A DNA stretch of 64,000 bases. It comes from Lentisphaerota bacterium. Its GTDB lineage: Bacteria > Verrucomicrobiota > Kiritimatiellia > JAAZAB01. The notes under the pieces were generated by a model. That model ran no database searches. It was not told the origin of the DNA and worked only from the letters and a program-made list of their open reading frames with translations. Shown in pieces: positions 17,561 through 25,351 of the stretch. The DNA lies in NCBI GenBank assembly GCA_016188985.1, contig JACPGM010000119.1, positions 25,274 through 89,273 of the forward strand, written 5' to 3'. Each line of letters begins with the position of its first letter. The stretch's first letter is position 1. The position numbers and the translations under genes are program-made.

Positions 17561-18949
17561 TTAGTCGTTCCGGGATGACAAGCGTTCTTTCCAAGTAGCC
17601 ACGACCTGCTCCAGGCGTTCCCCGCGGGATGCTTTCACCAGCACGGCATCGCCCGGCTGCACACGTTGCGCCAGGATTTCGGCCGCGGCGGCATGATCGT
17701 CACAGGGAAACGCGTGGGCGGGATTCAAGCCCGCGCCCACGGCGGCATGGGCAATCACCGCGCCCAGCGACCCGACGGTTACAATACCAGCCCATGGCCC
17801 CGAGGCAAGCGCCAAGCCCAGCTCGCGATGATATTGCTCGCTGGCGGGCCCTAATTCCAACATACCCCCCAACACCAGCCAGCGCGCGCCCGCCACCGGC
17901 AAATTGGCAAAAGATTGCACCGCGGCGGCCATGCTAACAGGGTTGGCATTGTAGGCGTCGTTGACGATGGTCGCGCCGGCCAGGCGCTCAAGTTCCCAGC
18001 GCAAGGGTCCCGCACGAAACCGCTCAAGCGCGGCGCGGATATCTTCCCAGGCAAGGCCAAAAGCACGGCCTACTGCCGCGGCAAACAGGGCATTCGCGGC
18101 GTGGTGCGCGCCCGTGAGCGGCGCCTTTAGGCGGCAGCTTTCGCCCGTGGCGCGCTCTTGGATTTCCATTTGTCCCTGCGCATCGGGCGGGCAACCGCGA
18201 TAATCAGCGGCGGCGTTCAAGGCCAGGGTAATGACCCGGCCCGGGGCCGCGGCGCGCAGCAACTCGAAATACGGCTGATCACAGCGCAACACCGCCACCC
18301 CGTTGGGCGGCAGGCTTTTCAAGACTACACACTTTTCCTCGGCAATCGCCGCAACCGACCCGAAAAATTCCAGGTGCACGGGCCCGATCGTGGTTACCAG
18401 CGCCCAATCAGGCTGGAGCAGCCGACAGAGCGGCGCAAGTTCGCCGGGGTGATTCATACCCAGTTCAAAAACACCCAGGCGGGTTTCCGGCGCCATGGCC
18501 AGCAGGCTCAGCGGCAGCCCAATGGCATTATTAAAGTTGCCGCGCGTGCGCGCTGTCGGCCAGCGCGCGGCGAGAACATCGGCAACCATTTCCTTGACCG
18601 TGGTTTTGCCGACGCTGCCGGTGACGGCGATGACAGTGACCCGCAGGCGGCGGCGATAACCGCCGGCCAAATCAGCAAGCGCCTGCGTGGTATCGGCCAC
18701 GCGCAAGAGCGGGCGTCCCGCCGGCAGGCCGGCTTGAGCGGCATTAACGACCGCGCCCAGCGCGCCGCGGGCGAACGCCTCGCCGACAAAGCCATGCCCA
18801 TCAAAGGAAGGCCCGCGCAGGGCCACAAAGATATTGCCGGGAACCAAAGTGCGCGTATCGGTGGAGATTCCTCCCACAACGCCGGGCGCACCAAACTGCC
18901 ATTCACCGGAGGCCCACTGGGCCAATTCGCGCGGATCAAAGTTGGGCAT
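17561..18949 (-). CDS. murF: UDP-N-acetylmuramoyl-tripeptide--D-alanyl-D-alanine ligase
   Basis: 462 residues, typical MurF length. The ATP loop is VTGSVGKTTVKEMV, preceded by the UDP-binding N-terminal domain (ISTDTRTLVPGNIFVALRG). GNFNNAIGLPLSLL and ELGMNHPGE are characteristic of MurF, and the C-terminal part has VNDAYNANPVSM. It adds D-Ala-D-Ala to complete the pentapeptide precursor. The start follows the murE stop by about 10 bases. Confidence 0.93.
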   Translation of the reverse strand: MPNFDPRELAQWASGEWQFGAPGVVGGISTDTRTLVPGNIFVALRGPSFDGHGFVGEAFARGALGAVVNAAQAGLPAGRPLLRVADTTQALADLAGGYRRRLRVTVIAVTGSVGKTTVKEMVADVLAARWPTARTRGNFNNAIGLPLSLLAMAPETRLGVFELGMNHPGELAPLCRLLQPDWALVTTIGPVHLEFFGSVAAIAEEKCVVLKSLPPNGVAVLRCDQPYFELLRAAAPGRVITLALNAAADYRGCPPDAQGQMEIQERATGESCRLKAPLTGAHHAANALFAAAVGRAFGLAWEDIRAALERFRAGPLRWELERLAGATIVNDAYNANPVSMAAAVQSFANLPVAGARWLVLGGMLELGPASEQYHRELGLALASGPWAGIVTVGSLGAVIAHAAVGAGLNPAHAFPCDDHAAAAEILAQRVQPGDAVLVKASRGERLEQVVATWKERLSSRND

Positions 18950-18959
18950 GGCTTAGTGC

Positions 18960-20426
18960 TCAGCTTAATCCCAGGCACTCGCGCACGACTTGGCGGTCAT
19001 CAAAGGGAATGACGGTATTGGCGAATTCCTGGTAATTTTCGTGGCCCTTCCCGGCGACGAGCACTACGTCGCCCGGCTCCGCCAGGGAGAGCGCGCGGAT
19101 AATAGCTTCGTGGCGATCTTCAACAACTTCCACGTTTTCGCTCTGCTGGCAACCGGAGCGGATCTCGGCGATGATTGCGCTCGGATCTTCCTTGCGGGGA
19201 TTATCGGAAGTCAGGATCACGTAATCGGCCAGGCGCGCGGCCACGGCGCCCATGCGCGGCCGTTTTTTGCGGTCGCGATTACCGCCGCAACCAAAGACAA
19301 CGCTGAGTTTGCCGCGGGTAATCTCACGCAAGGTAGTGAGTACATTTTGCAGGGCGTCATCGGTATGGGCATAATCCACAAACACCTGGAAGCCGCCCTC
19401 CGCGGCAATTTCCTCCAAACGGCCTGGGACGGCGATCATCCGGGCCAATATGCCCGCGGCCTGAGCCGGCGGCACGCCGGCAGCGCCCGCCGCCGCCATA
19501 GCTGCCAGAGCATTGCTGACATTGTAGCGCCCCAGGAGTTTCAGGGTGAGCTGCGCGTCGCCCCAGGGGCTATGCACTTCGAAGGTGCTGCCCGCGGACG
19601 TGATTTGCAAATTAAGAGCGCGCACTTGAGCTTCCTGGCTGATGGCGTAGGTAACCAGATCCGCCTGGAGCGGTTCCTGGGCAAGCCGCCGGCCATAGGG
19701 ATCGTCCAGATTGACAACCGCCACCGGTTTCTTCCGGCGCCGGTTCAGGCTGCGAAACAGAAGCAGCTTAGCCTGAAAATAATTTTCGAGCGTTTGATGA
19801 TAATCGAGGTGGTCATGGGTCAGATTGGTAAATACCGCGCTATCGAAATCAATGCCGGCGACCCGCTTCTGGACGAGGGCGTGCGAGGTCACCTCCATGA
19901 CGGCGCTTTGGCAACCAACCTGCGCCATCTGGGCCAGCATCGCCTGCAGGTCCACCGCTTCGGGGGTTGTGCGGCCGGCGGGAATGATCCGGGTGCCGAT
20001 CTGATAATTGACCGTTCCAATCAGGCCCGTGGGACGGCCGGCATCATTGAAAATATCCCGCAACATGAAGGCCGTTGTAGTCTTGCCATTGGTGCCCGTG
20101 ACGCCAACGATCTTAAGGCCGGCCGAAGGATTATTATAAAATGCGCCGGCAAGCTCCGCCATGGCCTGCCGCGGATCAGCCACCTGAACGATCGCGGCGG
20201 CGCCATGGCCGACGGGCACAGTCACGGTCGAGACCACCGCCACCGCGCCGCGTTCCAGAGCATCCGGGACGAATTGATTGCCATCCTGGTTTTGTCCCGG
20301 CAGGGCAAAGAACAAATACCCGGGCTTGACCTTACGGGAATCATAGGCCAGCCCTTTAATATCCGGGTCAGCCTCAGAGCTGAGGGCCAGCGGTTTGATG
20401 TCCTTGAGCAGTAGGCTGAGTTTCAT
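18960..20426 (-). CDS. murE: UDP-N-acetylmuramoyl-L-alanyl-D-glutamate--2,6-diaminopimelate ligase
   Basis: 488 residues from the ATG at 20426 (MKLSLLLKDIKP). The track extends 31 codons upstream through a palindromic repeat and is unlikely to be right. Key features are VTGTNGKTTTAFML (ATP), TSHALVQKRVAG and the specificity loop DNPRKED, whose DNPR motif selects meso-diaminopimelate rather than lysine. It therefore predicts an mDAP, Gram-negative type wall. The gap of about 215 bases to ftsI is filled with repeats. Confidence 0.93.
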   Translation of the reverse strand: MKLSLLLKDIKPLALSSEADPDIKGLAYDSRKVKPGYLFFALPGQNQDGNQFVPDALERGAVAVVSTVTVPVGHGAAAIVQVADPRQAMAELAGAFYNNPSAGLKIVGVTGTNGKTTTAFMLRDIFNDAGRPTGLIGTVNYQIGTRIIPAGRTTPEAVDLQAMLAQMAQVGCQSAVMEVTSHALVQKRVAGIDFDSAVFTNLTHDHLDYHQTLENYFQAKLLLFRSLNRRRKKPVAVVNLDDPYGRRLAQEPLQADLVTYAISQEAQVRALNLQITSAGSTFEVHSPWGDAQLTLKLLGRYNVSNALAAMAAAGAAGVPPAQAAGILARMIAVPGRLEEIAAEGGFQVFVDYAHTDDALQNVLTTLREITRGKLSVVFGCGGNRDRKKRPRMGAVAARLADYVILTSDNPRKEDPSAIIAEIRSGCQQSENVEVVEDRHEAIIRALSLAEPGDVVLVAGKGHENYQEFANTVIPFDDRQVVRECLGLS

Positions 20427-20483
20427 AATGGCATTAAGATCGGCAGCTACGGCGGGCTGTTGCCCGCAACCCAAAGAAATTTC

Positions 20484-20600
20484 CTCCTCAGGCGGATCCG
20501 CTATGGCGGATCGTTCCATAGGCAGACCCGCCTATGGCGGGAACCACTGATTACACGGATTTCCGGATGGATCAGTGTTATCTGTGCCATCCGTGGTAAA
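20484..20600. repeat. Palindromic repeat pair between ftsI and murE
   Basis: Two short palindromic families lie side by side: GGCGGATCCGCTATGGCGGA...CCTATGGCGGGAACC (about 20484-20545, also nested in family B copy 2) and CACTGATTACACGGATT...ATCTGTGCCATCCGTGG (about 20545-20600, with a partial relative near 50000). They interrupt the otherwise tight dcw operon and create a false N-terminal extension of murE. Confidence 0.65.
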
Positions 20601-20640
20601 ACAATCTTGTTTTTCATGGCAGTTCCTCATGATTGAGGTA

Positions 20641-22407
20641 CTAAATTCCGTAATCCAGGCCCGCGGGTGGCCGACTGGCAATAACCGCATTGCCCTGCGG
20701 CGCAATATCCAAGTAACGCACCGCTTGTTCGGCAATTTCCCGGAACACCGGCCCGGCCACATAGCCGCCCGTGCGAACATCGTTACGCGGTTCATCCAGG
20801 ACCACAATAATTGCCAACTGCGGGTCTTCGGCGGGAATAAAACCCATGAATGAGGACATATTCAGGGTGTCGGAATATCCGCCCCGGACAGCTTTCTGGG
20901 CCGTGCCGGTTTTGCCGCCGACCGTATAACCGGCGACGCGCGCCCGCGTGCCCGTGCCGCCCTCTTCAGTAACGCGCAACAGCATATTTTTCATTAACCG
21001 CGCCGTATCCGCGCGAATAGGCCGGCCGAAGGCTACCGGGGAGTGTTGAAACAAGATTTGGCCATCGGCGTCGGTAACCCGCTGGACAATGTATGGCTTC
21101 ATGCGCAAGCCGTCATTGGCAATGCAAGCAAGCACACCCAGCATTTGCAAGGCGGTAACCGCCACTTCATGGCCGATGGCAATACGCGTTGGCGAAAGGT
21201 CGGTCCAACGCGCGACCGGATAAAGCATTCCGACCTCTTCTCCCGGCAATTCAATACCCGTGCGCTCGCCAATGCCAAAAGACCGCAAGTAGGCATACAG
21301 GCGAGCGGCGTCAAGCTGCAGAGCAACTTTAGCCGCACCGATATTGCTGGATTTTTTTATAATGTCGGCCACGGACAGCTTGCCATAAGGATGAAAATCG
21401 TGCAAGACGCGCCGTTGAAAAGACCAGGCGCCGGTTTCACAATCAAAGATTTGTTCCGGCGCCACCGCTTTTTCATTCAAGGCTGCAGCCACGATCGCCA
21501 CCTTGAAGGTGGACCCCGGCTCATAGATATTGGCGATGCAGCGATTGCGCATGCTCTCCGGCGCGGCCTGCCGAAACGCACCCGGATCAAAGGAGGGGAT
21601 ATTGGCCATTGCCAGGATCTCGCCGGTTCGCACGCGCTGGACAATCGCCCAAGCCGCCGTGGCCTGGTTTTGGCGGACAGCTTCAGCCAGAGCGCGTTCG
21701 ACAATATGCTGAATATACTGGTCAATGGTCAGGAAGACATCGGCGCCGGGATGCGGTTCAATTTCTACTTGCCGGCGGTCGTAGATTTCATGGCGGCGGC
21801 CGTCAAGCTCACTGACCAGCAATCCCGGCACGCCCCGCAGATAACGGTCCCAGCGCTGTTCGACCCCGGCGCAGCCGTAGCGTTCGGCCTCCAGATTGAC
21901 GTAGCCGAGCACATGACAAAGACCGTTCCCCTGCGGATAAGAGCGCGCCATGGCATCACGCAAGAATACGCCCGCGAATCTGGCCGCGGCGATGGCTTCC
22001 GCCTGATCAGGCTCAAGCACATGGCCAAACCCCGCTACGTAGGCAAATCGGCGTTCCGGCCGATTTATCTGCTCCAGGACAAGGCGCGGCTCTACGTTCA
22101 AAATGTGACTGATGCCCGCGGCTACTGACTGGGCATTACGGTTACTGCAGATCACGGCGGGATTGGCGCATAGTTCCTTTTTTACCAGGTCCATGGCCAG
22201 GATATTACCGTTGCGGTCCAGTATTTTGCCGCGGCTGACCGTCAAGCTCTCCCGGAACTGCCGTGTGCTTACGATGCGCAGACTGCGTTTCTGGCTTGGG
22301 CCAAGCTGAAAATGCAGGTAAATTAAACGTGCACTGACACACCCCAGCGCCAGCAGCATGAGGAGGGCCACAGAAGCCAGGCGATTTCTATAATTGCGTT
22401 CAATCAT
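20641..22407 (-). CDS. ftsI: Septal transpeptidase, class B penicillin-binding protein FtsI
   Basis: 588 residues. One N-terminal membrane helix (ASVALLMLLALGCVSARLIYL) leads into the PBP dimerisation domain (SRGKILDRNGNILA) and a transpeptidase domain with all three active-site motifs: STFK with the nucleophile near residue 299, SSN near 353, and KTGT in VGGKTGTAQK. It cross-links septal peptidoglycan in the periplasm. It overlaps the ftsL-like gene by 8 bases. There is no C-terminal PASTA domain. Confidence 0.92.
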   Translation of the reverse strand: MIERNYRNRLASVALLMLLALGCVSARLIYLHFQLGPSQKRSLRIVSTRQFRESLTVSRGKILDRNGNILAMDLVKKELCANPAVICSNRNAQSVAAGISHILNVEPRLVLEQINRPERRFAYVAGFGHVLEPDQAEAIAAARFAGVFLRDAMARSYPQGNGLCHVLGYVNLEAERYGCAGVEQRWDRYLRGVPGLLVSELDGRRHEIYDRRQVEIEPHPGADVFLTIDQYIQHIVERALAEAVRQNQATAAWAIVQRVRTGEILAMANIPSFDPGAFRQAAPESMRNRCIANIYEPGSTFKVAIVAAALNEKAVAPEQIFDCETGAWSFQRRVLHDFHPYGKLSVADIIKKSSNIGAAKVALQLDAARLYAYLRSFGIGERTGIELPGEEVGMLYPVARWTDLSPTRIAIGHEVAVTALQMLGVLACIANDGLRMKPYIVQRVTDADGQILFQHSPVAFGRPIRADTARLMKNMLLRVTEEGGTGTRARVAGYTVGGKTGTAQKAVRGGYSDTLNMSSFMGFIPAEDPQLAIIVVLDEPRNDVRTGGYVAGPVFREIAEQAVRYLDIAPQGNAVIASRPPAGLDYGI

Positions 22408-22789
22408 TCACAACCAGCCCTGGGAATTGCGCCAACTGGACCATTTGTCGGCTGGAACTCGGCAGCTCGGCGGCGGTAAAGGTCGGTTCTGCCAGACGCA
22501 CCAAGCGGCCTTCTTCCGGCCAGACCAAGGCGATCTCATGGCGTGCCAATGCGCGCTCGATATTGACAGGCGACTTCAATGTCTCCCACTTCCACAATTC
22601 AAGGTCATAGCGTTTCTGGATTTCGGCGCGTTGCTGTTCCGCAAATTTGATCCGGCTACCCAGGGCCTGGCCATGGGCATCGAGCCAGACATAGCTGAGC
22701 ATCAGGACCACACCTCCAATCAGAAACGCGGTCCACGGCAGGGCGATTACAAAACCTTCCGTTCGTTTGTAGCGGTTCCGTTTAGCCAT
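22400..22789 (-). CDS. ftsL: FtsL-like bitopic division protein
   Basis: 129 residues: short basic cytoplasmic tail, one helix (ALPWTAFLIGGVVLMLSYVWL), then a coiled-coil-like stretch (ALGSRIKFAEQQRAEIQKRYDLELWKWETLK). This is the FtsL/DivIC plan, and its place between rsmH and ftsI with 8-base overlaps on both sides is the standard ftsL position. Sequence conservation in FtsL is low, so the call rests mainly on topology and context. Confidence 0.75.
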   Translation of the reverse strand: MAKRNRYKRTEGFVIALPWTAFLIGGVVLMLSYVWLDAHGQALGSRIKFAEQQRAEIQKRYDLELWKWETLKSPVNIERALARHEIALVWPEEGRLVRLAEPTFTAAELPSSSRQMVQLAQFPGLVVND

Positions 22790-23714
22790 GGTTAGAGTTT
22801 ATCCTTTCCATTGCGCGCAATTTAGCCGAGCGCGACCGCGGATTCCGTGAAACTTCTTCAGGAGAAGGCGGCAACGGCTTCGGGGCAACCCAGCGCACCC
22901 CCGGCAGCCGGCCTTCCCAGCGCTCACCGCCGGCGGCCAACGATATCCATCGGCCGATATGCTCCTGAGCGATATGTTTGACACAGCGATCTTCCAAACT
23001 GTGATAGCTCAGCACCGCCAGGCGGCCTCCTGGTTTCAGCAAGCTGATGGCTTCCTCCAGCCCTTCCGCCAGCGCTTCCAGCTCACGGTTAACCGCCAGG
23101 CGTAGCGCTTGGAAGGTGCGCGTGGCCGGGTGAATCCGCCGCCGCCGACCAAGGACGCGCGCCAGCAAGTCGGCCAAACGCCCCGTGGTTTCCAGGGGAC
23201 CCCGCTGCCGCTCGCGCACTATCGCGCGCGCAATCCGGCGCGCCGCCGGCTCGTCACCCAAGGAACGGATCATTTTGGCCAAGGCCTGTTCGCTAAGCGA
23301 GTTCACCAAATGGGCGGCGGTCGTCGCCTGCTGTAAGTCCATGCGCATATCCAACGGCCCGTCCTTCAAAAAACTGAAACCCCGCTCGGCCTGATCTACC
23401 TGCATGGCCGACATGCCCAGGTCCAGGAGCACACCATCCACTGACTGCACTCCGTACTGCCCGGCCAAACGCTTAAGCTCAGCAAAGTTGCCTTGCTCCA
23501 CCCGGCACTGCGCCGACCAGGTCGTCAAGGCTTCGCGGGCGGCGGCGATGGCAGCCTCATCGCGATCAATAGCAAGCAAAAAACCCTTTGGACCCAGCCG
23601 CTCCAAAATTGCCCGCGCGTGCCCCCCACTCCCAACCGTGCCATCCACATACATGCCGTCCGGACGGATCGCCAGCAAAGTCACAACTTCCCGCACCATG
23701 ACCGGCGTATGCAT
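22782..23714 (-). CDS. rsmH: 16S rRNA (cytosine-1402-N4)-methyltransferase
   Basis: 310 residues, full length for RsmH/MraW. HTPVMVREVV opens the protein; the SAM-binding motif is VDGTVGSGGHARAIL, with VLLDLGMSAMQVDQAERGFSF and LSYHSLEDRCVK as further family signatures. It methylates C1402 of 16S rRNA in the ribosomal decoding centre. It is the second conserved gene of the dcw cluster, here separated from mraZ by two small unidentified ORFs. Confidence 0.93.
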   Translation of the reverse strand: MHTPVMVREVVTLLAIRPDGMYVDGTVGSGGHARAILERLGPKGFLLAIDRDEAAIAAAREALTTWSAQCRVEQGNFAELKRLAGQYGVQSVDGVLLDLGMSAMQVDQAERGFSFLKDGPLDMRMDLQQATTAAHLVNSLSEQALAKMIRSLGDEPAARRIARAIVRERQRGPLETTGRLADLLARVLGRRRRIHPATRTFQALRLAVNRELEALAEGLEEAISLLKPGGRLAVLSYHSLEDRCVKHIAQEHIGRWISLAAGGERWEGRLPGVRWVAPKPLPPSPEEVSRNPRSRSAKLRAMERINSNHG

Positions 23715-23748
23715 ACACGCCTTTCCTCGCCGGCGTCGGCCCTAGTAC

Positions 23749-23952
23749 TCAGCGCAATACAGGGACTACCGAAGCCACCTGGTACAGCTTGGCTCTCACG
23801 GCCGCCGCGTCGTAACAGACCGAGCAAAAGCCATGGGCATACACGCGGTTGGACTCGTTGATTCGAAAACTGTACTGCCAACCTTTGCCTGTCTGTTCCC
23901 TGCGACAGATGCAACATTTCACGATGATTTTGTCATTTTTCATGACAGGCAT
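23749..23952 (-). CDS. Small cysteine-rich protein, unknown function
   Basis: About 67 residues. KCCICRREQTGKGW and HGFCSVCYDAA give two CxxC pairs spaced like a zinc knuckle. GAAAGGAAG precedes the ATG at 23952; an alternative ATG three codons later (MKND) has similar spacing from the same site. It lies between mraZ and rsmH, a place normally empty in dcw clusters, and is probably co-transcribed. No function can be assigned. Confidence 0.5.
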   Translation of the reverse strand: MPVMKNDKIIVKCCICRREQTGKGWQYSFRINESNRVYAHGFCSVCYDAAAVRAKLYQVASVVPVLR

Positions 23953-24029
23953 CTTCCTTTCAATAAAGGTAAGAATTGTTATTACAGCATTGCGGGACAA
24001 CGTTATTTACGTTCGCGCAGCATCTCCCT

Positions 24030-24443
24030 TCAGGCATGGTCACCGTTTTGTGTTCGGCAATGCAGGCTGATTCGTCTCCCGTGAAAAAGGCGTGTAAACA
24101 ATGTTGAGAACCGCAGGCCAGCGTCAGCCGGCCGGGCAGCCAAGCCCCAGCTTTGCTCCTTATCATGGTATTGCCTGGTGAATGAAAAAAAATGATTACT
24201 GGAGATCAACATATCCAGCCAACCGACCCATAATGGCGGCGTACTTGGCATGCTTTGTGACTCCGGTTTGATATTGCGCTGATCGCCCAGAGGCAGGATT
24301 TGCACGGTCTTATCGGCCACGATGGTATGATGGCCGAAGCGCAGCGAACGGGCGGCCGACCTTGTTCGCGGCAATCTAAACCAGCCCTGTTTGTGGACTC
24401 GGCGAAAAGATCCATTTACTTCCAAGAAATTAATTACACTCAT
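24030..24443 (-). CDS. Hypothetical protein between mraZ and rsmH
   Basis: 137-residue ORF opening MSVINFLEVNGSFRRVHKQG. AGGAG lies seven bases before the ATG at 24443, the main evidence that it is translated. The first 65 residues look like a real protein; the remainder is compositionally odd (WGLAARPADAGLRFSTLF), so the 3' half may be frameshifted or non-coding. No known domain is recognised. The track start at 24551 would overlap mraZ. Confidence 0.3.
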   Translation of the reverse strand: MSVINFLEVNGSFRRVHKQGWFRLPRTRSAARSLRFGHHTIVADKTVQILPLGDQRNIKPESQSMPSTPPLWVGWLDMLISSNHFFSFTRQYHDKEQSWGLAARPADAGLRFSTLFTRLFHGRRISLHCRTQNGDHA

Positions 24444-24504
24444 AGCCAATCTCCTGACCTTGCACTGCCCGACCATCAGACAACTCACGCGGCCATATAA
24501 CCGC

Positions 24505-24954
24505 TTAGAAATCCAGATAACGCACAGCATCATCCATCGTCGTGGAATCAATGGCCTCAGTAGACTGCCTCCATAATTCCGGATCCCACAATTCGAACCG
24601 GTCCCAGGCGCCTACCAGTTTTACCTGGCTGGAAATTTTGGCGAAGGCGAGCAATTCATCCTTGATGCGGATACGGCCTTGGGAATCCCAAGCCACCAGG
24701 TCGGAACTGGAGGCCAGGATCCGCGCAAAAAGTCGCGCCTTCCTATCGCCAATACCGATCTTGCGGAACTTATCCAAGCGCCTGGCCATTTCCCTCGCAG
24801 GGAAGACATAGAGACACTTTTCATTATTGAGTCCCGGCAAGACATACAAGCTTTTGGGGCTTCCAACTTCGACCCGCCAGATAGAGGGTATAGTGAGGCG
24901 TTTTTTGGGGTCGAGCGCATGCAGGAAGCTGCTGGCAAACCCCCCACTACCCAT
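24505..24954 (-). CDS. mraZ: Transcriptional regulator MraZ
   Basis: 149 residues from the ATG at 24954, matching the usual MraZ length. SSFLHALDPKKRLTIPSIWR is the first SpoVT/AbrB-like MraZ half, and the second half contains LVAWDSQGRIRIKDELLAFA. MraZ is a DNA-binding ring-shaped regulator that controls its own dcw operon. The track start at 25020 adds 22 residues encoded by a run of 10-base operator-like repeats and the likely promoter, so I prefer the shorter form. It heads the minus-strand dcw cluster. Confidence 0.85.
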   Translation of the reverse strand: MGSGGFASSFLHALDPKKRLTIPSIWRVEVGSPKSLYVLPGLNNEKCLYVFPAREMARRLDKFRKIGIGDRKARLFARILASSSDLVAWDSQGRIRIKDELLAFAKISSQVKLVGAWDRFELWDPELWRQSTEAIDSTTMDDAVRYLDF

Positions 24955-24979
24955 AATTGGCTCAGGTCGTTCTATGTTA

Positions 24980-25040
24980 TTATTATCCACTATTTGCCCT
25001 TTTTTGACACTATTTGACATTTTGCCCCACCGACTGTCAA
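24980..25040 (-). promoter_or_regulatory. dcw promoter and candidate MraZ operator
   Basis: On the minus strand TTGACA (25040-25035) is followed after 17 bases by TCAAAT. Overlapping it are five 10-base units in register: TGGGGCAAAA, TGTCAAATAG, TGTCAAAAAA, GGGCAAATAG, TGGATAATAA (25029-24980). Known MraZ operators are short G-rich boxes repeated every 10 bases, so this fits autoregulation. The binding call is inference; the periodicity is directly visible. Confidence 0.55.
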
Positions 25041-25247
25041 CACTTTTTTTAAACTTTTTTTTGACCCAAAAAAAGGGGGGGCCGTAAACTCAAGAACATG
25101 CGGGCGTAAAGGTTGCTAAACCGCTGAGGAAGTATGTAGAGAACTGTCGCTTACAGAGGCAATGAATAGCCAAGGCTCCCATCAAACAAGCGTCCCCCGC
25201 CAGGAAATGCCTGTTGATAACCTGTAGAAAAATAAAGCGGCCTGAAA

Positions 25248-25276
25248 TTGACTCTGGCAAAAAAAAACAATATGTT
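25248..25276 (+). promoter_or_regulatory. Candidate promoter for the polysaccharide region
   Basis: TTGACT (25248-25253), 17 bases including an A9 run, then TATGTT (25271-25276). It lies 72 bases before the GT2 start at 25349, in the 300-base divergent gap beside mraZ. The rest of that gap (25041-25247) shows no gene or repeat that I can support. Confidence 0.45.
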
Positions 25277-25330
25277 TTTAACGACAACTTTGAGAGTACA
25301 AAGAATTTGCCTTAGCAATGCATTAGAACT

Positions 25331-25351
25331 AAAGGAGGTCATGCTGCTTTG
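25331..25351 (+). promoter_or_regulatory. Strong ribosome-binding site fixing a TTG start
   Basis: AAAGGAGGTC at 25331-25340 is a near-perfect anti-SD match. The ATG at 25341 closes after three codons, while TTG at 25349 opens the 579-codon glycosyltransferase frame at a spacing of about nine bases, so TTG is the likely initiator. Confidence 0.6.

Noticed and set aside
18990-20414. 474-codon plus-strand ORF over murE
   Set aside because: Lies entirely opposite murE and shows no recognisable protein family.
24575-24610. tRNA-like TTCGAA segment
   Set aside because: It lies within the mraZ coding sequence and no cloverleaf arms could be formed.
24955-25020. Longer mraZ start at 25020
   Set aside because: Those codons consist of 10-base operator-like repeats overlapping the promoter, and the shorter form has the usual MraZ length. 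Not fully excluded.
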